Position numbers and translations under genes: made by a program. From NCBI RefSeq assembly GCF_013408415.1, contig NZ_JACCAA010000001.1:2604001-2668000 (forward strand): 64,000 nt of DNA. The letters run 5' to 3'. Origin of the DNA: Nocardioides daedukensis (GTDB lineage: Bacteria; Actinomycetota; Actinomycetes; Propionibacteriales; Nocardioidaceae). The notes under the pieces are model-generated. The model had not been told where the DNA came from, ran no database searches, and was given only the letters and a program-made list of their open reading frames with translations. This document shows, piece by piece, positions 35,219 to 44,300 of this stretch; position 1 is the first letter of the stretch; every line of letters begins with the position of its first letter.

Positions 35219-36103
35219 ATGCTGAACATCCCGGCCGCGCCGGCCATCGAGGGCACCACCCACCTCCACTCGGGCAAGGTCCGCGACCTCTACCGCATCG
35301 ACGCCGGTGAGCACGCCGGCAACCTGTTGATGGTGGCCAGCGACCGGATCAGCGCCTATGACTTCGTGCTGTCCAGCACGATCCCGGACAAGGGGGAGAT
35401 CCTCACCCGGATGTCCCTGTGGTGGTTCGAGACCCTCGGGGTCGACAACCACGTGGTCTCCACCGACGTGCCGGCCGAGGTCGCCGGCCGCGCGGTGATC
35501 TGCGAGAGCCTGGAGATGTTCCCGGTCGAGTGCGTGGCGCGGGGCTACCTGACCGGCTCCGGCCTGGCCGACTACCGCGGCAGTGGTGCCGTCTGCGGGG
35601 TCGAGCTCCCCGCCGGGCTCGAGGACGGCAGCCGCCTGGCGCAGCCGATCTTCACCCCGGCCACGAAGGCCGAGGTCGGCGACCACGACGAGAACGTCTC
35701 CTACCAGGCCGTGGAGTCCGCCGTCGGCGCCGAGGTCGCCTCCGAGCTGCGTGAGCGGACCCTTGCCATCTATCGAACGGCCGAGGAGATCGCCCGCGGC
35801 CGCGGGATCATCCTGGCCGACACCAAGTTCGAGTTCGGCGCCCGCGCCGACGGCACGATCGTGCTGGGCGACGAGGTGCTGACCCCGGACTCGTCGCGGT
35901 TCTGGCCGGCCGCCGAGTGGCAGCCCGGGCGGACCCAGCCGTCCTACGACAAGCAGAACGTGCGCAACTGGCTGACTTCGCCGGCGAGCGGCTGGGACAA
36001 GTCGTCCGGTGAGGAGCCGCCGGCCCTGCCCGACGAGGTGGTCGAGCTGACCCGCGCGAAGTATGTCGAGGCCTACGAGCTGCTCACCGGCAACCGCTGG
36101 TGA
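35219..36103 (+). CDS. purC: SAICAR synthase
   Basis: 294 residues. It couples CAIR and aspartate with ATP to make SAICAR in purine synthesis. Characteristic segments are [11 protein letters not shown] at the N-terminus, [41 protein letters not shown], the ATP-site text [11 protein letters not shown] and [15 protein letters not shown]. The length is that of the longer actinobacterial/yeast-like form. It is the first gene of a three-gene overlap chain with an SRPBCC gene and rnhA. Confidence 0.97.
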   Translation: MLNIPAAPAIEGTTHLHSGKVRDLYRIDAGEHAGNLLMVASDRISAYDFVLSSTIPDKGEILTRMSLWWFETLGVDNHVVSTDVPAEVAGRAVICESLEMFPVECVARGYLTGSGLADYRGSGAVCGVELPAGLEDGSRLAQPIFTPATKAEVGDHDENVSYQAVESAVGAEVASELRERTLAIYRTAEEIARGRGIILADTKFEFGARADGTIVLGDEVLTPDSSRFWPAAEWQPGRTQPSYDKQNVRNWLTSPASGWDKSSGEEPPALPDEVVELTRAKYVEAYELLTGNRW

Positions 36104-36522
36104 GCTTCACCCTCGACGTCGACTTCGCTGCCTCCCCGGCGGAGGCGTTCGCGCTGCTCTCCGATCCGGTACGCCGTCCCGAGTGGCAGTCGAGCCTGCG
36201 CACGGTGCAGGTGCTCACCGAGGGGCCACCCCGGGTGGGCACGCGCTGGCACGACGTGACCTGGCCCGGCCTGCGCCCGCTGATGGAGATCACCGTCTTC
36301 GAGCCGGAGCAGCGATGGGCCGAGCGTGGCACCTGGCGCGGCGTCACCGTCGACCTGCTGCTCGACTTCGTCGCCACCCCGACGGGCACCAGGGTGACCG
36401 CCACCTGCACGGCGTACGCCGTTGGCCTGCTGCGCCCGGTCGGCCCGGTGCTGGACCGACTCGGACCGCTGGCAGCCCGCGACGACCTGCGCCGGGCCGC
36501 CCGCATAGTCTCTGCCGCATGA
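36100..36522 (+). CDS. SRPBCC family protein
   Basis: 140 residues from GTG, overlapping purC by four bases. The pattern is [85 protein letters not shown] and a C-terminal amphipathic helix. This is a START/Bet v1-like ligand-binding fold of the polyketide-cyclase type. No specific ligand is indicated. It also overlaps rnhA by four bases. Confidence 0.82.
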   Translation: MSFTLDVDFAASPAEAFALLSDPVRRPEWQSSLRTVQVLTEGPPRVGTRWHDVTWPGLRPLMEITVFEPEQRWAERGTWRGVTVDLLLDFVATPTGTRVTATCTAYAVGLLRPVGPVLDRLGPLAARDDLRRAARIVSAA

Positions 36523-36989
36523 ACGACGCCGCACCCGAGGACATGCCCAAGGTCGAGATGTGGACCGACGGGGCCTGCAAGGGCAACCCCGGTGTCGGCG
36601 GGTGGGGAGCCTGGATGCGCTCCGGCGGCCACGAGCGCGAGCTCTTCGGTGGCGAGCTGATGACCACGAACAACAAGATGGAGCTCCAGGCTGTCATCGA
36701 GGGACTCACCGCACTCACCAAGCCGTGCGAGGTCACCCTGCACGTCGACTCGTCCTATGTGATGAACGGGATGAAGACCTGGATCGCCGGCTGGAAGAAG
36801 AACGGCTGGAAGACCTCGGCGAAGAAGCCGGTCAAGAACGTCGACCTGTGGCAGATGCTCGACGAGCAGGTCGCCCGGCACACGATCCACTGGATCTGGG
36901 TCAAGGGGCACTCCGGTGACCCGGGCAACGACCGCGCCGACGAGCTGGCCAACCGGGGCGTCGAGATGGTGCGCTCGGGCACCAGCTGA
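36519..36989 (+). CDS. rnhA: ribonuclease HI
   Basis: 156 residues. It degrades the RNA strand of RNA-DNA hybrids, for example in R-loops and Okazaki primers. All four catalytic acids are present: D17 ([11 protein letters not shown]), E55 (NKMELQAV), D77 (HVDSSYV) and D141 (NDRADELA). The flexible-loop histidine is H131 ([10 protein letters not shown]). The basic protrusion [20 protein letters not shown] is intact, as in E. coli RNase HI. ATGA overlap links it to the SRPBCC gene. Confidence 0.96.
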   Translation: MNDAAPEDMPKVEMWTDGACKGNPGVGGWGAWMRSGGHERELFGGELMTTNNKMELQAVIEGLTALTKPCEVTLHVDSSYVMNGMKTWIAGWKKNGWKTSAKKPVKNVDLWQMLDEQVARHTIHWIWVKGHSGDPGNDRADELANRGVEMVRSGTS

Positions 36990-37039
36990 CAGCGACGCAC
37001 CCGACGGGTGTGCGTGCACGCCCCGACACCGCCAAGTTG

Positions 37040-37083
37040 CAGTGCCCGCATCGGTGACGTGGGGCACTGGTGCGAGATAGGTT
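37040..37083 (+). promoter_or_regulatory. promoter and probable operator of the fatty-acid ligase gene
   Basis: TAGGTT (37078-37083) ends six bases before the ATG at 37090, predicting a leaderless transcript. GTGACG (37054-37059) is an acceptable -35 with an 18-bp spacer. An inverted repeat, CAGTGCCC (37040-37047) and GGGCACTG (37062-37069), brackets this -35, so a bound repressor would block it. The regulator is not in this window as far as I can tell. Confidence 0.5.
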
Positions 37084-37089
37084 CTGTCC

Positions 37090-38640
37090 ATGAACCTCGC
37101 CTCGCTCCTCGAGAACTCAGCCCGTGACTTCGCCGACCGCGACGCCGTGGTCCTCGGTGACACCCGACTCAACTATGCCCAGGTCAACGGTGCGGCCAAC
37201 CAGGTCGCCAACCTGCTCGTCGAGCGTGGCATCGAGCCCGGTGACAAGGTCGCCCTGACCTGTCCAAACCTGCCCTTCTTCACGATCGTCTACTACGGCA
37301 TCCTCAAGGCCGGGGCGACCGTGGTGCCGCTGAACGTCCTGCTCAAGGGCCGCGAGATCGCCTACCACCTTGAGGACTCGGACGCGAAGGCCTACTTCTG
37401 CTTCGAGGGCACCGCGGACCTTCCGATGGCCAAGGAGGGCAGCGTCGGGTTCGAGCAGGTCGCAGGCTGTGAGTCGTTCTTCGTGATCACCGCCGACCCC
37501 GCTGCCGCGTCGCCGATCGAGGGTGCCGAGACGTTCGGCTCGGCCCTTGCCGGCAAGGCACCGGCCTTCGAGACGGTTGCGGCCGACTCCTCCGACACCG
37601 CGGTGATCCTCTACACCTCGGGCACCACCGGCCAGCCCAAGGGCGCCGAGTTGACGCACTCCAACATGATCTCGAACGCGCTCTCCGGTGAGCAGCTGTT
37701 CGGTGCCGACTCGGCCAACCCCGACACCTATCTGTGCGTGCTGCCGCTGTTCCACTCCTTCGGCCAGACCGTGATCCAGAACGGCGCCTTCGCCTTCGGC
37801 GGCACCGTCGTGATGCTGCCGCGGTTCGAGGCGCAGGCGGCGCTCGGGTTGATGCTCAAGGAGAAGGTCACCTTCTTCGCCGGTGTGCCGACGATGTACT
37901 GGGGCCTGCTCGGCGCACTCGAAGAAGGCGTGGACGTCAGTGCGCTCGCCAAGAACCTGCGCATCGCGGCGGCTGGCGGGTCCGCGCTCCCGGGTGAGGT
38001 GCACAAGAACTTCAAGGAGCGCTTCGGCGTCACGATCCTGGAGGGCTACGGGCTCTCGGAGACCTCGCCGGTCGCCTCCTTCTCGCCCTACGGCGAGGAG
38101 CCGCGGGTGGGATCGATCGGGCTGCCCATCCCGGGCGTCGAGATGAAGCTGATCAACGACGACTGGACCGACACCGCCGAGGGCGAGGAGTCGGTGGGCG
38201 AGATCGCCATCAAGGGACCGAACGTGATGAAGGGGTACTACGACCGTCCCGACGCCACCGCCGAGGCGATCCACGACGGCTGGTTCCGCTCCGGCGACCT
38301 GGCCCGCAAGGACGCCGACGGCTTCTACTACATCGTCGACCGGTCCAAGGACATGATCCTGCGCGGCGGCTTCAACATCTATCCGCGCGAGATCGAGGAG
38401 GTCCTGCTCTCGCACCCGGACGTCAGCCTCGCCGCCGTGATCGGCGTACCCCACGAGAGCCATGGCGAGGAGGTCAAGGCGGTGGTGATCCTCGAGGAGG
38501 GCGCGAGTGTCACCGCCGAGGAGCTGGTGGCGTGGGGCAAGGAGCAGTTCGCGGCCTACAAGTATCCGCGCATCGTCGAGATCGTGGACGCTCTGCCGAT
38601 GACGGCCACGGGCAAGATCCTCAAGCGCGAGCTGAGCTAG
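37090..38640 (+). CDS. long-chain fatty acid-CoA ligase (FadD-like)
   Basis: 516 residues. It activates fatty acids for beta-oxidation or lipid synthesis. The P-loop LYTSGTTGQPKG is at 174-185. LEGYGLSETSPV is the adenine-binding block, GWFRSGDLARKDADGFYYIVDRSKDMI the hinge and linker region and TATGKILKRELS the C-terminal lysine motif. RGGFNIYPREIEEVL is the conserved C-terminal domain start. Its likely role is general fatty-acid use with fadAB at 9.5-12.9 kb. Confidence 0.93.
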   Translation: MNLASLLENSARDFADRDAVVLGDTRLNYAQVNGAANQVANLLVERGIEPGDKVALTCPNLPFFTIVYYGILKAGATVVPLNVLLKGREIAYHLEDSDAKAYFCFEGTADLPMAKEGSVGFEQVAGCESFFVITADPAAASPIEGAETFGSALAGKAPAFETVAADSSDTAVILYTSGTTGQPKGAELTHSNMISNALSGEQLFGADSANPDTYLCVLPLFHSFGQTVIQNGAFAFGGTVVMLPRFEAQAALGLMLKEKVTFFAGVPTMYWGLLGALEEGVDVSALAKNLRIAAAGGSALPGEVHKNFKERFGVTILEGYGLSETSPVASFSPYGEEPRVGSIGLPIPGVEMKLINDDWTDTAEGEESVGEIAIKGPNVMKGYYDRPDATAEAIHDGWFRSGDLARKDADGFYYIVDRSKDMILRGGFNIYPREIEEVLLSHPDVSLAAVIGVPHESHGEEVKAVVILEEGASVTAEELVAWGKEQFAAYKYPRIVEIVDALPMTATGKILKRELS

Positions 38641-38725
38641 TCACAAGAGTTTGCCGTCCACGTCGCCGGGTATGCACCTGTGATCAACACGTGTCGATGC
38701 TCGGCGCATCGCGGGAGGAGTTCCG

Positions 38726-39037
38726 GTGGCTGGAGAAGGAACCGAGGTCATCACCAACGATGTGACTCGGGCTGCTGCGCAGATCAAGGCGGCGGCCAAG
38801 GATGTCGCATCGGCCGATCCCAGTGAGGACCTCACCATCATCGGAACTGCCCTCCCGGGGAGCAAGAGCGCCACGGCGGCCACCACTTTGAGCACCACCT
38901 GGGAGAAGCGCTTCACGAACTGGAAGAAGGACGCCAAGGACCAGAGCGCCGAGATGGTCGCGAGTGCAGACACCTACGACCAGGCCGATGCGGACGTGAA
39001 CCGCAACATGGGCCGACTGAAGCCGGAGCTGATCTGA
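38726..39037 (+). CDS. small helical ESX/WXG100-like protein
   Basis: 103 residues from GTG 38726, preceded by GGGAGGAG. The predicted fold is two long helices joined by a short turn, the hairpin of WXG100 secretion partners, although no WXG triplet is present (W59 is followed by EK). The C-terminal part contains Y84-D-Q-A-D88, matching the YxxxD/E secretion signal of type VII substrates. Its TGA overlaps the start of the 807-residue gene by one base, so the two are likely a co-secreted pair. No ESX machinery genes are in the window. Confidence 0.65.
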   Translation: MAGEGTEVITNDVTRAAAQIKAAAKDVASADPSEDLTIIGTALPGSKSATAATTLSTTWEKRFTNWKKDAKDQSAEMVASADTYDQADADVNRNMGRLKPELI

Positions 39038-41460
39038 TGGGACTCACGGCCAAGACCCTGTTGAGCTGGACGCCCGCCGATCTGGCCGGCCTCGGCGACA
39101 CGCTGGTGACCAAGCGCAAGACGTTGATCGACCTCAACGACGAGATCCTGGCGGCCGAGCCGCCGGAGACCTGGAGCGACGAGGCGGCGACTGCCGCGCG
39201 GACCAACCACAGTGATCTCTCCACCCGCCTGGCCGACATGGTGGCCGAGGTCTCCCAGGTCACCACTGAGGTCGACGAGGCGGAGATCTCCCTGACCAAG
39301 GCCAAGGCCGACCTCGAGTCCGCACTGGGCACCGCGCGAAGCCGCGGGATGACGGTGAATCTGACCACCGGGACGGTCAACCCTCCCGAGGGAGACACCG
39401 ACGTGACGCAGGGCGAGGTCGACGAGATTGCCGCGCTCATCTCGGACGCACTCACCGACGCCGACAATGCCGACACCGCCCTGAGCGCGGTGCTCACTCG
39501 CGCCCACAACAGCTCCTACGACGGTGGTGACGGGTCGCTTGCGGACGCTGCCCTGCCCGCGCACATGCGCGACATGACCGATGCCGAGCTGGTCCAATAT
39601 GCGCTGGACCACCCCGACCAGGTCGACAACTTCATCTCGGCCTACCCCGAGCGTGTTCGCCAGGACCTCGGCGACAAGTTGGGCGAGATGGGGACCGACA
39701 TCGCCGACAACGGCAGCGACGACTACCCGGCGTACGTCGATCTGCTCGAGGCCTATGGTGACGACGAGGTCGTGGCGACGAGCCAGCTCGAGACGATGGG
39801 GCCGGAGAACTTCATCGACCTGAGCGGCCGGATCATCGGTGCCGACACCGACGACTCCACCAAGAGCGACCTGCAGAAGGCCCTGGGCAACGTGTTGGCC
39901 AACGGCACCCGGGGGACGGCTGCGACAGATGACACCGGCAGCCCGAGCCACGTCTCCTCCGACTGGATCGACGCCCTGCTCGAGCGTGGCGAGGAACGGA
40001 TCCCGATCCCGGGGATGGACTCCGACGGTGGCAAGCACACCTACATTCGCGGCTACCAGCTGCTCGGTCCCCTCCTCGGCACCGGCGACCATGGCGAGGG
40101 GTTCCTCGACCGCGTGGGCGACGGGATGTATGAGTTCGAGCGGGAGTGGGTCAAGGAGCACGGCAACACGCCGTGGGGTCAGGTCACCCAAGCCATTGAC
40201 GGCCCGGGTGCGGGCACTCGCGCCGGCTACATCCCCAACCCTCCCCTCGACATCGACTTCACCGACGGTTCTGGCACCGACAAGCCGCTGGGCCACGATC
40301 CGATGGCCGGCCTGATGGAGGCGCTGACCCGCAACCCTGAAGCGGCCCGCGAGTTCTTCGCGCCCAGTGATCATGACGACTCCAACGGGCTGGAGCGCGT
40401 GGACTACCTGCTCACCGACCGCGACTGGCCCCAAGGGTTCGCCGTCGACATGGAGGCCGACGACTACCGCCACGAGTTCCCCTCGAGCATGTCCACCCTG
40501 GGTGATGCGCTCGAGGCCGCGACCACGGTCGATGCCAACGACCGCTCGGTGCTCATCGTGGAGTCGATCGTCGACGAGACCTACACCGACTTCACGAGCG
40601 AGGGGAAGCAGGGGAAGTTCTCCGAGGAGAACACCCTGGATCCCTCGGTTCGCGAGCAGCTGTCCCGGGTCCTGGGTCGCTACATGCCGTCGGTGCACAC
40701 AGCGCTGGGCTCTGACCCCAGCGCGGGTGACCTGACGCCCGGCTATGTCTTCGACGACGCTCGGTTCAACACGGGGGGAGAGGACGGTGGGAACGCCACG
40801 CGATTCGTGCTCGCTGAGCTGGCCAAGGACGCGGAGGGTCGCGAGATCCTGCGCGGGATGTCGAACGCCACCGCACTGGACGCGCTCAACGGACGACTTC
40901 ACGGGGTGGACACCCCCGGGTCGGCCGAGACGGACATCGATCCGGTCGCGCGGGTCAACGGCGAGGTCCTCGGCTCGATCGACTTCGGGGCATCCACTGA
41001 GATCGCCCAGGACAACCTCAGCAAGGACGAGGCGTACAACGCTCGGATAGATGGCTACGTCGATCTGGGCACAGCGGTGCTCGGCGAGCTCGACCCCGGC
41101 AAGGTGCCGCTGACGGGCTATCTCACCGATCAGGTGGCGGAGGCCATCAAGGAGGGGCTGCACCAGGACAGCACCGGCGAGACCAACCTGCTCACCAGCA
41201 GGCTCTTCGAGGGATCGCACGAGGCCAATGCCCACTTGGTTCGTGACGCCTACTGGCACAACATGCCCGCCGAGGCCTATCCGGAGGGCATGGGGCCCAA
41301 GACGAACCTCGATGACCTGACCCCGGAGCAGCAGCGGAAATACTCGGAGTGGCTCACCACCAGCGACTGGGGTCAGCGGCTCGACACCGAGATGGGTCGT
41401 GCCGGCGACAGCACGGACGACGGGCGGGAGCGGGCCAAGTCCCGGCTGGAGAACTACTGA
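39037..41460 (+). CDS. large ESX-associated-like protein, unknown function
   Basis: 807 residues. Residues 1-100 form a coiled-coil-like hairpin around PPETWSDEAATAARTNHSDL, resembling the helical N-termini of type VII secretion substrates. The remainder is highly acidic and mainly helical, with no signal peptide or membrane segment. Recurrent short texts such as LPAHMRDMTDAELVQYALDH, RGYQLLGPLLGTGDHG and HLVRDAYWHN suggest a DUF6571-like actinobacterial family (weak recollection). No nuclease, protease or ADP-ribosyl motif stands out at the C-terminus. Partner of the 103-residue protein. Confidence 0.6.
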   Translation: MGLTAKTLLSWTPADLAGLGDTLVTKRKTLIDLNDEILAAEPPETWSDEAATAARTNHSDLSTRLADMVAEVSQVTTEVDEAEISLTKAKADLESALGTARSRGMTVNLTTGTVNPPEGDTDVTQGEVDEIAALISDALTDADNADTALSAVLTRAHNSSYDGGDGSLADAALPAHMRDMTDAELVQYALDHPDQVDNFISAYPERVRQDLGDKLGEMGTDIADNGSDDYPAYVDLLEAYGDDEVVATSQLETMGPENFIDLSGRIIGADTDDSTKSDLQKALGNVLANGTRGTAATDDTGSPSHVSSDWIDALLERGEERIPIPGMDSDGGKHTYIRGYQLLGPLLGTGDHGEGFLDRVGDGMYEFEREWVKEHGNTPWGQVTQAIDGPGAGTRAGYIPNPPLDIDFTDGSGTDKPLGHDPMAGLMEALTRNPEAAREFFAPSDHDDSNGLERVDYLLTDRDWPQGFAVDMEADDYRHEFPSSMSTLGDALEAATTVDANDRSVLIVESIVDETYTDFTSEGKQGKFSEENTLDPSVREQLSRVLGRYMPSVHTALGSDPSAGDLTPGYVFDDARFNTGGEDGGNATRFVLAELAKDAEGREILRGMSNATALDALNGRLHGVDTPGSAETDIDPVARVNGEVLGSIDFGASTEIAQDNLSKDEAYNARIDGYVDLGTAVLGELDPGKVPLTGYLTDQVAEAIKEGLHQDSTGETNLLTSRLFEGSHEANAHLVRDAYWHNMPAEAYPEGMGPKTNLDDLTPEQQRKYSEWLTTSDWGQRLDTEMGRAGDSTDDGRERAKSRLENY

Positions 41461-41573
41461 TCGGCGGTCGTCGGGATCCTCGAGCGCGAGCTGGGCTGAG
41501 GCCACACATCCTGACCCGACGCCCGCAGGCAGGGGGTGGCCAGCATGCGGCGGCGAACGTACGATCGACAGCG

Positions 41574-42308
41574 ATGACTCCTCTCGGCTCGGTTCCGACC
41601 CGTCGTCGTCGGGTGCGGTGCACCCGGCTGGTGGCGGCGCTGGTCAGTGTCCTGGTGATCGGCATGCCGCCGCCCGGGACTGCGGCGCCGATCCCTTACC
41701 GACCCAATGACAAGCCGTTCGTCTATGCCACCGGCGAGCACCGTCCGGCCGACGCGACCAAGCCGCTGTGGAGCTCCTACGGCTCGCGGAGCTCGAAGTC
41801 GCGAGTCGTCTACCTGGTCGGCGACTCGATGGCGGCCCAGCACGCCGATGGCCTGCGGGCGGCCACGAAGTCGCGTGGTTGGGGCTTCAAGCCGCGCACC
41901 CGGTCGGGCCGGCCGTTCATCCTGCCCGCCGCCGACTCCTACAACAAGGCGCTCTATCGCCAGATCCACCGCGACCGCGCCCGGCGCCCGATCGTGGTCC
42001 TCTCAGGGATCAGGAGCTCGCGCGCGCAGTTGAACGGGACCCTGTGGCGGTTGCGCTACGTGGGTGCCGACGTGGTCTTCGCGACCGCGACGACGCTGAG
42101 TCGCACCACCTCGGCCAGCTCCACGGCGCCGATGCGCACGGTGGCAAGGGAGAAGGACGTGCCGCTGCTGGAGACCGACGAGATCGCCGATCGCGGGTAT
42201 GTCCAGAAGGGCGTGGTGGTCTGGCGGGGTGTCGGCAACCACACCACCGGCTCCTTCTCGCGCAGGCTCCTGACCTGGCATGACAACAAGCTGATCGGTC
42301 GCGCCTGA
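41574..42308 (+). CDS. secreted SGNH/GDSL-hydrolase-like protein
   Basis: 244 residues. A Sec signal peptide (RRRRVRCTRLVAALVSVLVIGMPPPGTAAP) precedes the mature part. Block I with the nucleophile is VVYLVGDSMAAQHADGL (D84-S85). VVLSGIRSSRAQ is block III-like. The catalytic histidine is probably H223 in VGNHTTGSFSRRL, but the Asp usually three residues earlier is Val. It resembles the SGNH domain that follows membrane acyltransferase-3 proteins, here as a free secreted protein. It may be an extracellular acyl-esterase or an inactive relative. Confidence 0.72.
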   Translation: MTPLGSVPTRRRRVRCTRLVAALVSVLVIGMPPPGTAAPIPYRPNDKPFVYATGEHRPADATKPLWSSYGSRSSKSRVVYLVGDSMAAQHADGLRAATKSRGWGFKPRTRSGRPFILPAADSYNKALYRQIHRDRARRPIVVLSGIRSSRAQLNGTLWRLRYVGADVVFATATTLSRTTSASSTAPMRTVAREKDVPLLETDEIADRGYVQKGVVVWRGVGNHTTGSFSRRLLTWHDNKLIGRA

Positions 42309-42336
42309 GCGCACGCCGCTGCCGCTGGCCCAGCAC

Positions 42337-42380
42337 GTGACCAGCATGTGACCGGCAACTGACCGGTCGATGACCCGTCG
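42337..42380. promoter_or_regulatory. four direct repeats at 11-bp pitch upstream of the symporter
   Basis: TGACC starts at 42338, 42349, 42360 and 42371, each in an 11-base unit with a preceding base and a partly conserved tail (GTGACCAGCAT, GTGACCGGCAA, CTGACCGGTCG, ATGACCCGTCG). Four sites on one helix face are typical of OmpR/PhoB-type response regulators; Streptomyces PHO boxes are 11-bp direct repeats. The block lies about 220 bases before the symporter. The rest of the 294-base gap has a 17-bp near-duplicate (42397-42413, 42418-42434) and the palindrome TTGTACAA (42515). Confidence 0.55.
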
Positions 42381-42602
42381 GCTGATCGGCAGCCCTGCCG
42401 CCGACCTGGCACCGTCCGCCGCCGATCTGGCGCCGCCTCCCGCGCTCCGTGGTCCCCGACGACGAATGGGCGCCCGTGCCCGACCTTGTTATGGTGCGCC
42501 AGCAGCATTGAACTTTGTACAACACAACAGTGAATTGAGGCGGATGCCGCGGGAACCATGCCTGTCCACCCGACAACTCTCGACATTTTGGGAGGTGACG
42601 CG

Positions 42603-44300
42603 TTGAACGCGTCAGAGATGGAACAGTTCGGCATCCCCTTGGTGGTGTTGCTGCTGGTGATCTTCTATGGGGGGACCTTCTGGATCTCCCTCAGCATCGG
42701 CAAGAAGAACGAGAACGCCGACGGTTACATGACCGCCGGGAACGACATCGGATTCGGCATCTCCGCCGCGAGCATGACGGCCACCTGGATCTGGGCATCG
42801 TCGATGTATGCCTCGGCCACCTCCGGCTACACCTACGGGATCTCCGGCCCCATCCACTACGGGCTGTGGGGTGCGTTGATGATCCTGTTCATCTATCCCT
42901 TCGGCAAGCGGATCCGTGAGGTCGCGCCGAAGGCGCACACCCTCGCCGAGGTGATGCACGCGCGGCACGGGGCCTCGAGCCAGTTGCTGCTGGCCGGCTC
43001 CAACGTGGTCGGTTCCCTGATCAGCCTGATGTCGAACTTCCTGGCCGGTGGCCTGCTGATCGCCCTGCTCTCCCCGTTCAACTTCGTCCAGGGCGTCTTC
43101 ATCGTCGCGCTCGGCGTGCTGCTCTACTCGCTGTGGTCCGGCTTCCGTGCCTCGGTGCTGACCGACTTCGTGCAGGTCGCGGCGATGCTCGGGGCGGTGG
43201 CCATCCTGGTTCCGGTCATCTTCTTCTCCGCGGGCTTCCCGGCGGCCTTCGAGACCGGTGCGGGCAACCTGACCGCGCACCAGTCGAACTTCTTCTCCAG
43301 CGAGGCATTCCTCAACCAGGGTGCGCCATACATCGCCGCAGTCCTGGCCTATGCGATCGGCAACCAGACCATCGCGCAGCGGCTGTTCGCGGTGCGCGAG
43401 AGCCTGATCAAGCCGACCTTCATCACGGCGACCATCGGCTATGGAGCGATGGTGATCGGGGTCGGGATGCTCGGCGTGCTCGCGCTCTACCTCGACATCG
43501 ACGTGCTGGAGGGGGACGTGAACAACATTGTCCCGCAGATGGCCTCGTCCTACCTGCCGCTGGCCCTGCTGGTGCTGTTCTTCATCATGATCATCGGCGC
43601 GCTCTCCTCGACCGCGGACTCGGACCTCTCGGCCCTTTCCTCGATCGTGATGGCCGACATCTATGGCCAGAACATCGCCGGCAAGGAGAACGCCGACCCG
43701 AAGACGATGCTGCTGATCGGGCGGATCACGATGGTGGTCGCCACCGCGATCGCGATCGCGCTGGCCAGCCTCAAGCTCGACATCCTCGACCTGCTGGTCT
43801 TCGTCGGGGCCCTCTGGGGTGCGCTGGTCTTCCCGGTGATCGCCAGCTTCTACTGGCGCAAGGTCACCAACTCCGCCTTCACCGTCTCGGTGATCGCGGC
43901 GCTGGCCACCTTCATCCCGGTCCGCTTCGGGTGGATCCCGATGGACGGCGTGGCGGGCATCGTGGTCGACCTGCTCAACGTCGTCGGGATCGGCGTCGTC
44001 GCAGGGCTGATGGTCTTCGGCTTCCTCGGCCAGCGGGTCGCCCTCATCGTCGGCGTCCTCGCCGCCGTGGTGTCGGGACCGTTCGTGATCGGGTTCCTGC
44101 ACGACTACGCCACGTTGAGTGGATCGCTCGTCGCCTACGCGGTGAGCACGATCGTCTGCGCGGCCATGTCGTTCCGTTCCGAGATGGAGTTTGACTTCGC
44201 GCTGATCAAGCAGCGGACCGGCGACTTCGACACCGGCGAGCAGGCAGCGGTGCCTGACGCCGGCGACGAGCCGCTGCCCGCAGGAAAGGCAGGCAAGTGA
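42603..44300 (+). CDS. sodium:solute symporter family transporter
   Basis: 565 residues from TTG 42603, placed five bases after GGGAGGTG; ATG 42618 is the alternative. About 13-14 helices. The SSS-type texts YMTAGNDIGFGISAASMTATWIWASSMY, GKRIREVAPKAHTLAEVMHARHG, AIGNQTIAQRLFAVRES and IIGALSSTADSDLSALSSI place it near the urea-transporter-like branch. The Na2-site Ser/Thr cluster in GALSSTADSD is present. It uses the Na+ gradient to import a small solute. A 45-residue membrane peptide gene overlaps its stop. Confidence 0.88.
   Translation: MNASEMEQFGIPLVVLLLVIFYGGTFWISLSIGKKNENADGYMTAGNDIGFGISAASMTATWIWASSMYASATSGYTYGISGPIHYGLWGALMILFIYPFGKRIREVAPKAHTLAEVMHARHGASSQLLLAGSNVVGSLISLMSNFLAGGLLIALLSPFNFVQGVFIVALGVLLYSLWSGFRASVLTDFVQVAAMLGAVAILVPVIFFSAGFPAAFETGAGNLTAHQSNFFSSEAFLNQGAPYIAAVLAYAIGNQTIAQRLFAVRESLIKPTFITATIGYGAMVIGVGMLGVLALYLDIDVLEGDVNNIVPQMASSYLPLALLVLFFIMIIGALSSTADSDLSALSSIVMADIYGQNIAGKENADPKTMLLIGRITMVVATAIAIALASLKLDILDLLVFVGALWGALVFPVIASFYWRKVTNSAFTVSVIAALATFIPVRFGWIPMDGVAGIVVDLLNVVGIGVVAGLMVFGFLGQRVALIVGVLAAVVSGPFVIGFLHDYATLSGSLVAYAVSTIVCAAMSFRSEMEFDFALIKQRTGDFDTGEQAAVPDAGDEPLPAGKAGK

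Noticed and set aside
41461..41573. Immunity gene after the 807-residue ESX-like protein
   Set aside because: The gap is only 113 bases with no start codon plus ribosome site, and the next gene encodes a secreted SGNH-like protein, which is not immunity-like.
42309..42602. tRNA or small RNA in the gap before the symporter
   Set aside because: No cloverleaf arms, no CCA end and no terminator-like hairpin with a T-run; only the 11-bp repeats, a short duplication and a TTGTACAA palindrome are visible.
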